Positions 15,801 to 27,397 of a DNA stretch of 64,000 nt are shown in pieces. This stretch comes from Spirodela intermedia (taxonomy: Eukaryota > Streptophyta > Magnoliopsida > Alismatales > Araceae). Positions within the stretch are counted from its first letter, which is position 1. Each line of letters begins with the position of its first letter. Location of the stretch: the NCBI GenBank assembly GCA_902729315.2, contig LR746268.1:837001-901000 (forward strand). Reading direction: 5' to 3'. The position numbers were made by a program, and so were the translations under genes. Under the pieces are notes generated by a model. It saw only the letters and a program-made list of their open reading frames with translations, was not told the origin of the DNA and searched no databases.

Positions 15801-18800
15801 TCTTCCAAGGGCAAAAGAAAAACCAACAACATTGCATAGTGAATAAGTGATTCCTGGATTTCTGAGGGCTCTGTGCCAATGGGTTTCACCCTCCAACATA
15901 TTGATAGTTCTTTCCGCATAGGGAGGATTTTTAGAGCTGACGATAACTTTTGGAGCATTGTAATCCCAGAGCCAGATACATGGCAATAGAGATCATCAAG
16001 TCAATCATGTTATCACACATAAAGACACAAGAAACCAAATTTTACATCTAAAAACCCCCTTCTTCTCTGAGAGTAAATTTATTTCTTCGGAGAAATTCAT
16101 GCGCGAAACTTCCAACTCTATTTCATACGAGCAGTCTATGTGGATGAAGAAAAGCTTCGGAAAACTTGTTCCCCGAGTCATACTTCTCTCGGATAATTTT
16201 TTAGCAAGCATACTTTAACCTGGGCGTGGAGTGACAATACCCAAGTCCCACTGATAAGCTTTGACTAAAGTAGAAACATCACCAAAAACAGTGGACAGCA
16301 ATATTTTGGTAGCTTATTCTACATGAACCATCAAGTCTATGCGGACATAGAGAAATGTATGCATTTTTAACAGAGGGAGTACTAAATTAATTCCTGACAT
16401 AAAAAGAGTTTGAGACACAAGGCATAAAAAGAGTATGTGAGACTAAGGTGAACTGGAAAATGGGCTTGGTTTTTCTTTTGATTTTGTTCAACTCCACGTT
16501 GGTGCTGGATATCAACGACGAGAGTTCACAGTTCACATACTGGTGCAAAGGTCCTGTTATTTAGTGATTTTCTGATACTACCATCTTGAAAAGAGCATAC
16601 AATATTTTGTATCATTTTCACGCTCCCCTCCAGTACTCAACGATCATTGGAAAATACAAACCTACAAGGACCATGTTTTTCTGACCATAAAATACCAAAA
16701 CTACCTGCATCTATGATTGGCGTAGCTTCTCACTAACTGATATAGATGAGTTTATTAAATTAATGCACTGCAAAGGAAAGAAATTCGGATGGGACACTGT
16801 AAGCTAATCAAACTCACCCAAGGCTTTCACAAAGATGCAGGAATCTTTTATGACACATTTTCAAGGAATCGTCACTCAATTTGAAAATTTCAATAAACCC
16901 CTGTTTACTAATCTTCTGAGACTCATAGACTGATAGAAATTCAATTTATCGAAGAAACCAAAACACTCAAAAAAACAGTAGTCATGCATGCCTGAATATA
17001 CAAGAGGAACAAAACATAAATCAGAATCATGGGACAAAAACTGACCCCAGCCCTAGCAAGAAGGTCCAGTGATGGAGGATCAATCCCTTTTTGATTAATC
17101 ACGACAAAGTTGTTGTCAGTGCCCCCACAAACCTGACACATTCACATTTAAACATCATATTTTGAAATCTGCACGAACATTCATATTCAAAAAAAAGATG
17201 AGGTCTTCATGGGTATTTACCTTATCCTTCAATTCAATAATTTTTCTAACTCGTTCATCAACTTGACGCCGCTCTGCAGCAACCATCTTTTCCCTTTGCT
17301 CCGCGTTCGAGTAGAAGAATCCTGCATTTATTTCACTGACAGAGAAAATGTTAGCCAAACCACGTGGAAGGAGCTGACATTTTCACTGAACCCCAGGTAA
17401 CTAGCTTTCGGCAATTATTAAGGCACGAGAGAACAAACTTAAATCAAACAAAAAGGAAAGATTGGAATACCTCTTCTCATACTCCAAGGATACATTGCAT
17501 GTCAAGATATGGCAGTTCTCCGCTCTTCTTTTCATATCAGGGTGCCTAGATCCATGATCAAGGACAAGTCCCTCCACCTAAAGGAAGAAACCATATTTCC
17601 TACTGTTATAAATTATGTACCAAGGTAACTGTTGTCTAAAAAACGCAACATTTATAGAAAACCAACAATAGGGTACAAAAAAGGCTCAGCATTCTTAAGT
17701 TCGCAAAAGAATGACAAATTGCAAACTTACCAAACGTGTGTCAACATCAAATTTATGACGCATGTGCATGATCTCCACCATGAAAAGATCAATAGGCTCT
17801 TCTGGCTTGCAAATACAGAGGACCTACCACGTCCAATAACATTTGAGATATTAGGAAGCGCAAGCATAGAAAAAATAAAAGTTTGTACCACCGTATGGAT
17901 GAACCACTATTCTACCAATTGATCGCGGTATAAGAAAAAACCACTTTACAGACAAAAGTAAAGATATATGAGCTATGATGTGAACAAATTCTTTGAAAAC
18001 GAAATATAAAAAAAATACACAAATCATAATCAAGATGAACGGTGCTTCCAGGCATCAGCAAATCAAGACGCAAAAAAAACACAAAAAAATTACAATGATG
18101 CCCTGACTATAACTTGAATATCTGAGAAGCCAGAAAACCTAAGCACAAAGAACCATTTTGATAACTTCATAGGGGGGGATATAAGTCCAAATAGATCTGC
18201 AAACAAATAACTAAGTCCCATGCAACCATGTTGACATCTTCAAAAAGGGGAACGCAAGTTCTAATGAATCACACATAGTTTCTAAATTCTTTTATCTTTG
18301 AAAGTGGAAGCAAGCACACATTAACTTGCTTCCTCTAGAAGATCAAACTTTTTTGAGAAATAATAAAAAAGATCAACTTTCATGGTATAATTTTTTTCAG
18401 GACCTGGAGAAACAAGGGTTACTTGAAACCATAAAAAAATAATATCCGATAACTCACGATCTTGGGTGCAATAAAAAATGATCATGTATCTCCCACTTGT
18501 GCAATTTAGGGAAAAAAAAGCTATAGCCAACATAAAAAGCACATAAAAATAAACATCAGATACTTAGTCAGCAAGTGCATAAGGTAATCAAATGTAGTAG
18601 CCAGCAACTGGTAAACAACCATTTTTTTTCTATTCAATGTGAAAGAATAAAACACAATGCAAGGTCCAAAGTAACTTACTCCATTGACAACTATATCAGT
18701 CAACTGATCTGCCAACGTTTCACGTAACTGTGAAGAAGAAAGATAAAAAAAATAAAAAAATAAAAAAGATATAATGGAGCGAAAAAAATGTGACTCTATT

Positions 18801-20188
18801 ATTCCAAAAATTGAAGAGACTACGGATAGAAGAAGAGAATAACAAGTAGTACCTTTGTCCTGAGGGTAGTTCTTGCAACCATTTTCAATGTCTCCTTATC
18901 AGGCACATCACCCATTACAACAGGAGTCTTGAACTTCTCAAGAAACTCAAGGGTTGCTCTTTTGGCAATTTCAAAACCATCAACCAATACACGTGGATGC
19001 ATTCCTACATAGTTTACATCAATATACAATATGAAGAAATAAATAGCGTCAATTTATGATCTAAAATTTAGGAGATATCACGGAAAAGAATCCAAGAATA
19101 AGAAAACTTCTACAGTAAGTTACTATTACGTCACAAAAAGAAACATCATTCTAAAGTTTTTTTTTTTCTGTAAAGAAAAGTAAACATTTTCAGGTTGACT
19201 AGGTTTATAAAGGGTTATATTTAATATATCCTCTATCTGACACAATAATAGTTCTTAAACCATATTTATCTCCAGGTGAAGGGCACTGGTATATCTCCTC
19301 TGCCTTCCCATTTATGGGCAGTATATCAAGGCAATCTAAACTGGCCACCCTCAATATTGTCTGATTTTCACCTTCCCAGTGAAAACCAGAAGTTTAGGCT
19401 CAAGAAATCAGGACAACGTGATTCAGAGATGAAATGTTAGGTAATCTAGTTATATGTCGATGAGAAGTCGTTCTTCTCAACATTTACAATATGCCCACCA
19501 TCACCTAATCAATAATGTCTAAGCAATAACATTTTTTGGGTTTTAAATAAAAGGTCAGAACTCCAACGAAATCGAAAGTGAGAGCTCTAAGACACTCCAA
19601 GGGACTATCGACAGTGAAAATTAGAAACACACCACCTCCAAGGTTTTATAATATTTCATACGGCGGCACACAAAGCACACGGCTCATTCCGTGATGCTGA
19701 ATACGAGAAATGGAGAGAATGGGTAGGATCCCAGTCACAGACCTTCGTCGATGTAGCGTTCTGACTGCTTCATGAGTTCCCCAATGAAAAGCACGGTGGA
19801 TGTTGTGCCATCCCCGCTGGTATCATCTTGGGCAACGGCCGTCCGCGCGATCATGATTGCAGTAGGGTTTTGGATTTGCTGAGGAAACGGGATGCACCAT
19901 TAGAGAGGGAGATCGGCACTGATCCATGACTCTAATTTCAACTCGCAACTTCAGAAATGGAAAATGCAAGAGAATGGGAGCAGGAGTCACCATCTCCTTG
20001 AGGAGAGTATTGCCATCCTTGGTGAGCTTGATGTCCCCAGCCCCCCCCACGAGCATCTTAATGGTGCCCTTGGGGCCAAGGTTGCTCTTGAGCACATCCT
20101 GCAGCCCCTTGGCGGCGTTGATGTTCATGTGGAGCGCCGCCGATTTGTTCAGCACCTCCGCCTGCGGATTCAGAACGCGGAGCGACAT
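12064..20188 (-). CDS. CCT6: T-complex protein 1 subunit zeta, CCT6 (14 exons, 535 aa)
   Basis: Zeta subunit of the cytosolic CCT/TRiC chaperonin, the ATP-driven ring that folds actin, tubulin and other proteins. Minus-strand exons: 20188-19991, 19878-19743, 19004-18853, 18727-18680, 17823-17731, 17577-17471, 17335-17221, 17132-17046, 14057-13853, 13749-13655, 12932-12864, 12686-12579, 12347-12229, 12139-12064. Total 1608 bases, 536 codons with stop, the normal subunit length. Group II chaperonin signatures are present: [11 protein letters not shown] near residue 38, [10 protein letters not shown], the catalytic GDGTT at residues 88-92, and the C-terminal [15 protein letters not shown]. No break or missing exon. 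Introns 11 and 12 are dominated by CT microsatellites. A telo-box lies just upstream of the start codon. Confidence 0.97.
12441..12566. repeat. (AG)n microsatellite in CCT6 intron 12
   Basis: Perfect AG at 12441-12513, then imperfect AG with GATA-like interruptions up to the donor of exon 12. CT on the CCT6 sense strand. It fills over half of the 231-base intron. Confidence 0.95.
12778..12851. repeat. (GA)n microsatellite in CCT6 intron 11
   Basis: About 74 bases of GA within a 177-base intron (12687-12863). Sense-strand CT, starting about a dozen bases after the donor. Confidence 0.95.
13093..13523. repeat. Two (TA)n tracts in CCT6 intron 10
   Basis: TA dinucleotide runs at about 13093-13117 and 13503-13523, in the intron between exons 10 and 11. 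Confidence 0.85.
14058..17045 (-). other. Large intron 8 of CCT6
   Basis: A 2988-base intron between the exon ending ...LLARAG and the one starting IVALRR. AT-rich, without recognisable coding, RNA or transposon signatures on either strand. Confidence 0.75.
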
Positions 20189-20400
20189 CTTCCCCTCCCT
20201 CTCTGCCCCCACCCCACACGAGCGCTGCACCACTCGAAGAAACCCTAGAGAGATTCTCCTCTGAAGGGGGCGGGGTTTTTCAGTGGCAGAGGCGGCTGCA
20301 GAATCAGGGTTTTATCCCCCACCACCTCCCAACTCCGAGATCTCTACAGCCCATTTGCTTCCACGAGCCAGGAAGAAATGGGTCGATCGAGAAAAGCCTT
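20189..20400 (-). promoter_or_regulatory. CCT6 5' leader and promoter with telo-box
   Basis: Upstream of the CCT6 ATG the plus strand carries AAACCCTA (20240-20247), the telo-box typical of housekeeping and translation/folding genes. A related AGGGTTT string is near 20306. The leader is GC-rich, in contrast to the AT-rich sequence further right. Confidence 0.55.
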
Positions 20401-21249
20401 TTTGACAACAAATATTAAATAAAGGTCCTAATTTTTTGATAAACCATTTATCATGAAAAAAAAACTATAATTTATTTATTATATTTAGACAAGAAACATA
20501 ATTCGTCAATGGGTTCTTTTCCTAGGGATTTTTTAAGGAATTTTTCAGCACTAATTGCTACTTTGGCTTCTCTATGTATATGAATAATTAGTTCATTTTC
20601 ATTCGGAAATATATATTGTAATTTAAATATTTTAAAAAATCCTAAAAATATCGATGTGCATTAGTTTGGTAAATATGTCACTAAATAACACAAAATATAT
20701 AGAGATAATATATAGATATATATATATATATGTATATATCATGGGCGCCGACTTAGCCATATTAGCTGCAATCCTTGGTGGATTTCATTTTTGTCGATTT
20801 TGGCAAGTGGGGGCCCAGTACATTGTGAATGAAAATAGGGATTCAACCAGAAAATCTACATCATTTATCAATTTATTATTGAGAAATAGAGGCAAATATC
20901 AACCAATTATGTAAAATAAATATTTTTTAATTATTTATAAAAGCATGAAAAAGATAAAGTTTAACCTAATGTTTACATGTGCATAGATACGTCTCAATAG
21001 ACATATTGACTCTTAAATCGTTTTAAATAATCAATTTTCTGGAAATTTCGACAATGATAGCGCATTTAGGTTATTCAGTTTTTTTTACAATAAAGTGAGA
21101 ATAAGAGAGGTTTAGAGAGAGAGAGAGAGAGTTTCAGAGTTGATGGACCCCATGCAGAGGTGGTCGACGAGATGGTGTGGGGGCATGCATCACGTGCTGC
21201 GTGGTGAGAAATAATATAATAAAAATTAGATCCGGATGGTCCGGGGTTT
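20401..21249. other. AT-rich intergenic sequence
   Basis: Between the CCT6 promoter and tRNA-Trp. Contains a short (TA)n stretch near 20713-20733 and a GA tract at about 21116-21131. No gene seen. Confidence 0.6.
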
Positions 21250-21321
21250 TGAACCCGACGTGAATCGAACACGCAACCTTCTGATCTGGAGTCAGACGCG
21301 CTACCATTGCGCCACGGATCC
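21250..21321 (-). tRNA. tRNA-Trp (anticodon CCA)
   Basis: Read on the minus strand from 21321: acceptor stem GGATCCG pairs with CGGGTTC (one G-T pair). D-arm is GGCGCAATGGTAGCGC. The anticodon arm TCTGA-CTCCAGA-TCAGA gives anticodon CCA. T-arm GCGTG-TTCGATT-CACGT follows and the discriminator base is A. The B-box GGTTCGATTCC-like core is present as GTTCGATTC. 72 bases, no intron, CCA end not encoded. A T-run about 25 bases downstream (plus 21220-21225 AAAAA) could terminate Pol III. Confidence 0.97.
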
Positions 21322-21702
21322 GGTGGTGACTAACTTAAGAAATTTATAGTAATAATGGGAATTTAATTGGCTTCCACTCATCTTTTATCTAAGTAATTTA
21401 ATATTTTCTGTTGCACAAATCTAATACATCCCCATTAAAGGAATGCTAAGAGATATCAAACGTTGTTAGAACAGCCACATCTGGGATGAGCCACATCATA
21501 TTTGCTATAAACAGAAGGGGTTGACACCTTCAAACAATTAATGCGGAGAAAGCAGCCGAGCCCATCATATGCCATTCATATTCAATCCCGTGATGGCGAT
21601 CACCTAGATCATTCTCCACAACTTTCTCTCTCCAAAAGGCCTGTTAGAGAGAGCACCACCTTGCTAGAGAGGCACCTCTCTGCAACCCGAGGGAGGTGGC
21701 GT
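21322..21702. other. Spacer between tRNA-Trp and POP5
   Basis: AT-rich 5' flank of the tRNA gene and 3' flank of POP5. The short open frame at 21541-21747 overlaps the POP5 last exon on the other strand and has no family resemblance. Confidence 0.5.
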
Positions 21703-23331
21703 CTAATGCTCCAAGATCTTGATCTTCTCAAAGCAGTTCTTGGCTAGTCGGACAGTCTCGGATGAGAGACGGTCACCGGCGATGATCTTGTAGTGTTCGA
21801 ACTTGGCCTCGTCGCATTTCAAAGCTGCAGATTTGCTTGCTCTGATGCATCCTGCCGCATGGATAAACAAAAGGTAAGGCTTTAATTATCATTGATTTCG
21901 ATGTTACTGAGAATGGAAAATAAATGGTCAATTTTGAAAACATAATGTTGTTTAAGAAAAAAAAAAGATCATTTAAGTCATTTTCCTGATTGCTGTTTCT
22001 GGTTATTTCCCTTGATACAAGAGTTCTATGTGATTCATTCATTATCATTGACTTTGACGACATTAGGAATGGAAATGAAATACTTAATTGCGGGAGAACA
22101 GCTAACAATATCAGATCCAACGGGTTAAAGAACAGAAGAGATCATTCAGGTCATTGTGTTGATTGTTGCTTCTGATTATTTCCCTTGATATAAGTTTTTA
22201 GTGGAATTCATTATGGTTGACTTCAACGGTATTGGGAATATCCAATAAAATACTTCACATTTTGAAGCACAATGTCGCAAGAGATTGGATAAGAAATATC
22301 ACATAACAATGGGTTCAAATAGAAAAGGGATCATTTAGTTCATTTTTCTATTGATGTTTCTATTTATGTCGCCTGATATCAGTTTTAAGGTAACTTAATA
22401 TGATTTATTTCGATGGCATTAATTATGGGAAATAAAATATTAAATTTGAAACAAAATCATGCAGGAGGCTGGATAAGAATATCATTTATGATGGCTTCAA
22501 GAACAATGAAATCACTCGGGTCATTGAATTGATTTCGATAGTATAGAAGATGGGAACTGAAATGCTCGATTCTAAAGCAAAATAATTGCAGGAGACCAGC
22601 TGATCATATCACATACCATGGTTTCAAAAACAAATGAAATCATTCAGTTCATTTTCCTGATTATTATTTTTTAAATATTTCTTTAGATACAAAGTTTTCA
22701 TTAAATATGACAGAAGGATACAGGACATGACGCCCATAAAGTATGAAGGACAGTATTAATTTCTTTCCATTAAAGACCAAAAAGATAGTGTATATTAAGG
22801 AAAATTTTCAAGTGACAATGCACATACACAATCAAGGATCAGTTCGTACTTGCACAGATTACATGCAAAGAGAAGTTGACTCACCACTCAGATCCAGCAA
22901 ATTGAATAGAACTGGGCAGTTTCCAATGCTCCGGATGAGGGTAATTGCACACCAGATTCTCTGGTGAGCTTCCCTTGAAGCTCGAATGATGCAAACTTTT
23001 GTGACAGGATTCACATACTTGACTGAAAAATATTACAATTGGCATGCTAAGAGCAACAGTTGTATGTTTTGATCTGAGCCAACTAATTATTATATGGCTT
23101 TTTCATCAGAGCAGACCCTGGCCTCGATGAAAAAGTCAACGTTTAAAGCTTACCCTGGAATGATCCTAGGGAGGAAGCAAGACCACATTCCCCAAAGTTT
23201 ATGAGGACACTGTCTTTGATAGCCTTAGCCACACTGAACTGGCTAAGAACAATGGGTTCATCTCTTGGACTGTCTCTGTTAGGATCGACAAAGACTTCAA
23301 ACACCATGTACCTGTTCTTGACTCCTACCAT
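21703..23331 (-). CDS. POP5: Ribonuclease P/MRP protein subunit POP5 (3 coding exons, 154 aa)
   Basis: Small basic protein subunit of nuclear RNase P and RNase MRP, which process pre-tRNA 5' ends and pre-rRNA. Minus-strand coding exons 23331-23154, 23022-22885 and 21851-21703 total 465 bases in frame. The Rpp14/Pop5 domain spans most of the protein. It starts MVGVKNRYMVFEVF, continues with the AIKDSVLINFGECG and LGSFQVKYVNPVTKVCIIRAS strings, and has the conserved RSIGNCPVLFNLLDLSG segment. The C-terminal exon is helical and charged. A splice donor on the minus strand near 24253 (CTTG/GTACGT) and acceptors just before the ATG suggest an intron of about 0.9 kb in the 5' UTR. Intron 2 consists largely of tandem repeats. 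It shares a promoter region with PSRP3 on the other strand. Confidence 0.93.
21870..22690. repeat. Tandem repeats in POP5 intron 2
   Basis: Roughly five diverged units of about 170-180 bases. The recurring order is 'gatttcgatg.cattag..atggaaataaaat', then 'gcaggaga.cagctgataatatcacata', then 'atgggttcaaa.aacaaaagagatcatt', then 'agttcattttcctgatt', then 'ttccctt.gatacaagtttt'. The array fills most of the 1033-base intron. Confidence 0.85.
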
Positions 23332-24439
23332 TCTGCTCGCAGATTGGATGAGCGCTGTTCAGAATTAGGATGCACTGTTTACCACAACAAAAATAGAAAA
23401 AATAAATAAGTGAAGCACACAGTTTACTATTATTTATTACCTACTTTGTCACCAAGGTAAGGCCTTAAAAACGAATAAGATTCGTAAGGAAGTTTTTTGA
23501 CATGAAATCTTACAACTCTGCTATTCACAAGTCGTTGGTGAACTGCTATGCTGGTTTTTTGCTAAAAACGGACACTAAAAAAATATCACACGAAATTGAA
23601 AAATTGGATGAGATGATCATCACGACTAAATAAACTTTCAACAGACGTTTCCACGCGAGATATCTCGAGTTATTATCTAAATTTTAAATTTTCGGTTAAT
23701 TTATGCAAGATCAAGAAAAATATTTAATTGGATTACAAACAAATTTGAAAAGAACAAAAGGAAGAAAATACGTGATCCTAGCCTTCTAATTGGTTGGATG
23801 ACTTGCTCGCGCATTGTTCGATTACGAGACCGAGATAACATCATAAACTAATCTATTTCAGATAACTGATTGGATGACTAGCGGTGAAGTTAGTAAAGTT
23901 GGAGAAACAGCAGTTTATCGGCAAATAAATTGCCATATGAATTGTTACATATTTTGATGATACTGAGCTCGAATTATAACGGCGCAGAAATTCTACTCAA
24001 ACTGATCAGTAGACTAGCATAGAACCTTTTAGAAAACATGACACTCAATTCCCCCAATTCCTTCTCCCAACAATCCACATGATAAATGCATGAAACGTAA
24101 CAGGTGAATAAAATTAAACGAAAACGAGAAAAAAAAGGAATCCGGTTTCACTTCTCCTCTTCGTCCCACAAATTAATCCCAGGCCATCTCGATCAGCCCC
24201 AAGAACATTTCCGATTAAAAGAAAGGCGGAACGAGGCGGGAGTGGAGACGTACCAAGGAGTTGCAAAGGGCACCCTGCCCACGACGATCCTCCCGGCCGT
24301 CCGCAGCACAGGAAAGGGGAGGGGGCTTCGGAAGTGGGGAACCCGCTCTGATGGTTGCGCCGTGCTCGCCGGCGGAGGAGAGCGGCGGCGGACGGCGGCG
24401 ATAGGAAGGGGGAAACTGGCTGTCACGGGGAAGAGAGAG

Positions 24440-25116
24440 AGGGTTTAAGCCCAGGTCTAACTATGACGGGCCGCCCCGGAAGCTCTAAGCCCGATAATAG
24501 GCCCGGACCCATGAAGTTCCTATCTAAGCCCGGTTAATATTGCCACGTGGCTATCCCATGATCGGCCCATCTGTTTCCCGCTCTCTCTCTTCCTCCTGCT
24601 TTTCGGGCTTTTTTTCTGCGGGCCCGTTAACACCTCCATTTAGAAATCTTAATATCTATTGTTTTGGTAATATGTTTAGTGTTAAAAACTTTCACCTCCG
24701 TTTTTTTATCTAATAAATATAAAAAATGTGTCGAATTCCAGGCCCGTGGACAATCTTTTCGGGCTTTTTCACTGGCCCGATATACAAAAGGGGTTGGCCC
24801 GAAAACCTGCCCCCACCGATGAAATTCCTATTTAAGCCAGGTTTAGAATGTTCGATATTGCCTGGTGGCTATCCCATCATCGGTCCATCTCTCTCTTACT
24901 CTTCTTTTTCGGGCTTTTTCTGCGGACCCGGGATGAGCCTCACTCGGCCCGTTGATGCCTCCATTTATAAATCTTAATATATTTAGTGTGCCAAATTTTC
25001 ACCTCCGAATTTTTTATCTAATAAATATAAAAAATGTGTCGAGTTCCGGGCCCGGGCTTTAAGAGGCCCGTAGAGGGCCTTCTCGGGCTTTTAATGGGCC
25101 GGACTTGATCCGAGGA

Positions 25117-25152
<36 letters not shown>

Positions 25153-25379
25153 TACATTTTAATTTTTTTTTAAAAAAAATATAATCTCAAAAAAGGTAAT
25201 AATCAAAACGTCCTGTATTAATTAATATTAATCAAATATTTAAGAGTTATTAAGTCGAGAGTGTTCACCCTCCGCTCTCCCCCGCTCTTTCTTCCTTATC
25301 CGAAGCAGAGAGAAGAAAGAGGCGGGAGAAGCCGTTCCTTCTCTCCTCTCTCTCTCTCTCTCTGACTGTGCTCTGCAAG
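24440..25379. promoter_or_regulatory. Shared POP5 / PSRP3 promoter region rich in GGGCC motifs
   Basis: Lies between the putative 5' end of POP5 (minus) and the PSRP3 start (plus). It carries more than a dozen GGGCC, GGGCTTT or AGGCCCG strings on both strands, including TGGGCC site II elements. A palindromic G-box GCCACGTGGC sits at 24542-24551. A GA tract at 25120-25149 and a CT tract at 25345-25363 lie near the PSRP3 start. Site II plus G-box content suits nuclear genes for translation and plastid function. A ~308 bp duplication within it is listed separately. Confidence 0.6.
24509..25100. repeat. Two-copy tandem duplication (~308 bp) in the shared promoter
   Basis: Copy 1 starts near 24509 ('atgaagttcctat.taagcc') and copy 2 near 24817 ('atgaaattcctatttaagcc'). 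Both continue with 'gg.tatccca', 'tttcgggcttttt', 'cctccattta.aaatcttaatat' and 'aaaaaatgtgtcga.ttcc'. The G-box in copy 1 (CCACGTGG) is changed to CCTGGTGG in copy 2. Confidence 0.88.
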
Positions 25380-26016
25380 ATGATGTGCTCATCGCTCGCC
25401 GGAGCAGGCCCCGCCGCCGCCGTTCCAGTCCGAACTGACCTCTCTCCTCTTCATCGGCACCGGAACCACCTCCACGCCTGTGGCTACGCGTCATCTGCTG
25501 TCGCTGCATCCCGCTCCTTCTCGCCGCTTTCCAATCTGTCAATTGCCCCTCGCCACGGGGAGGGGCAGATCTGCCGGATAGCCGCCGGTGCTGAGAGGGC
25601 GGAGGCGCTGCCGGAGAATCCGGACGAACAGAAGGAGGTAGGGTTTTGGATTTCGTTGCTGTGGTTTTTGCCGTGGATCGGATGTCTGATTAGGTTTTCT
25701 GGAATCTCCCTTCTGTCTGATGATGCAGAGATTGGGTGTGGCGGTGAAGGTGGCCGAGGGGAAGCCGAGGATCGTGCTCAAGTTCATCTGGATGGAGAAG
25801 AACATCGGGCTAGCCTTGGACCAGGTGGTGCCGGGCCATGGCACCATTCCGCTGAGCCCCTACTATTTCTGGCCTCGGAAGGACGCGTGGGAGGAGCTCA
25901 AGACACTGCTTGAGGGTAAGCCCTGGATCTCCCAGAAACGCATGATCATCCTGCTCAACCAGGCCACCGACATCATCAATCTGTGGCAGCAAAGCGGCTC
26001 CGGGAGCTTGCAGTAG
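25380..26016 (+). CDS. PSRP3: Plastid-specific 30S ribosomal protein 3, PSRP3/Ycf65-like (2 exons, 181 aa)
   Basis: Nuclear-encoded component of the chloroplast small ribosomal subunit, homologous to cyanobacterial and algal Ycf65. Exons 25380-25637 and 25729-26016 give 546 bases in frame. The first ~70 residues are rich in Ala, Ser, Arg and His, consistent with a transit peptide. The mature domain runs from about residue 87. It has the family's landmark strings [42 protein letters not shown], and [26 protein letters not shown]. Two adjacent ATGs begin the frame; I took the first. AATAAA lies at 26117-26122. Divergent from POP5. Confidence 0.94.
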
Positions 26017-26169
26017 CATTCATTGCCTCCCTTCCTCCCATGCTCGCCTTCTTTCTTTCTCAATTATCCGAGATGAGCGTTTCTTTGAATGTCTGGAGCA
26101 TCCTTCCGTTCCTCTCAATAAAAAAATTTCAACGCAGAAGGATTTTTTTTCAGATCAGATCTTGCAGCC

Positions 26170-26580
26170 CATCAATGATGCTTACTTCTTCACTCCCTGC
26201 CCAAGAAAAACATCAGAATTGAATTCATCATCCGGCGATTATTGATGAACCTCAGAATCATGGGCTGGTGCTAATATTTCTGCGGTGAAATCATTGGAAT
26301 CCATCCATACCTTCCTCTCTGGATCACCTTGCTCGCCCTCTCTGGATATCTCTGGTCATCAATGATGCTTACTTCTTCACTCCCTGTCCAGAAAAAAAAA
26401 AAAAAAAAAAGCAACAAAAACATCAGATTTTGATTCATTCCCATTCAAAGCTTGATGTCTGTTCATGCAGAACATCCGGCGATGATGAATGAACCTCGGA
26501 AGCAGGAGCTCCTACTAATATTTTTGCAGTGAAATCACAGGAATCCATCCATACCTTCCTCTCTGGATCACCTTGCTCCT
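26170..26580. repeat. Tandem duplication, ~187 bp unit
   Basis: 'catcaatgatgcttacttct' starts at 26170 and again at 26357. 'ccatccataccttcctctct' recurs near 26301 and 26545. Copy 2 contains a poly-A insertion of about 19 bases near 26391-26410. Confidence 0.92.
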
Positions 26581-26633
26581 ACTCATCCTAATAGTCCGAG
26601 AAGGGAAGGGGAGATTCTCTTCCTTTATAAATC

Positions 26634-27130
26634 AGGGCCCGTCTCATGACTGTCCTAGTTATTCGGGCCTGGGTCGGGCCGATGCACTGCGAGCTTGTAA
26701 AGGTTCAGGCCCGACCCAACATGTTGACCCACCGACTCCTTTCTTACCTACGGACTATATATTACGTGTAATAAGTATATCTATTTTTTTAAAAATAGAT
26801 TTCTACCGTCTTATGTCTTTTCACAAGTGGCTCTCAAGATTAATAAATTCATCGATATTATCGCGTAATAATGAGCCCATCATTGGTATATTCGGGCCTG
26901 GGCCGGGTCATGCCCCTTCGGGCTCAGAAGGGTTCAGGCCCGGCCCAACCCGTTGACCCACCACCTACTCCCCTTCTTTTCAACGGGCTATATTACGTAT
27001 AATAAGTATATCTATTTTTTTTAAAAAAATAATTTATACCCTCTTATATATTTTCACGCGTGGATCTCAAAATTAATAAATTAATCGATATTATTGAGAA
27101 AATATCGCGTATTAATAGCCCATCATTGGT
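26634..27130. repeat. Tandem duplication, ~229 bp unit, with GGGCC motifs
   Basis: 'attcgggcctggg' occurs at 26661 and 26890. Each copy then has 'ggttcaggcccg.cccaac', 'gttgacccacc', a 'tattacgt.taataagtatat' phrase and a T-run, and 'cccatcattggt'. Confidence 0.9.
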
Positions 27131-27397
27131 CCTGGATGTGGGTCCCAACTCCTGCTGATTCCTATTGGTGGCGCATGGGTGCTGTGGATTTTGATTCGTA
27201 CGCGAAAGAGGAGAGAGTGGAGGGGAGAGAAAAATCTGACTGAAAAAAACTTGTGGGTACTGTGAGGCCATTTCTACTGGTTCTCTTGACTGGATGCCTC
27301 GTGGACGTCTGAGAGCACAGAGACGAGAGAGAGAAAGAGAGAGAGGGGGAAGGAAGAGCGGAAGAAGCGGAGAGAGAGGCGGGTGGGGCTGGAACGA

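Larger units (their letters stand above)
26017..27397. other. Intergenic region PSRP3 to ClpS1, made largely of tandem duplications
   Basis: Contains the PSRP3 3' end, two separate tandem duplications (listed), and the ClpS1 leader with short GA tracts near 27327-27345 and 27370. No coding potential seen. Confidence 0.6.

Noticed and set aside
25368-25379. Earlier PSRP3 start at a GTG codon
   Set aside because: Plant nuclear genes start at ATG, and two good ATGs follow at once at 25380 and 25383.
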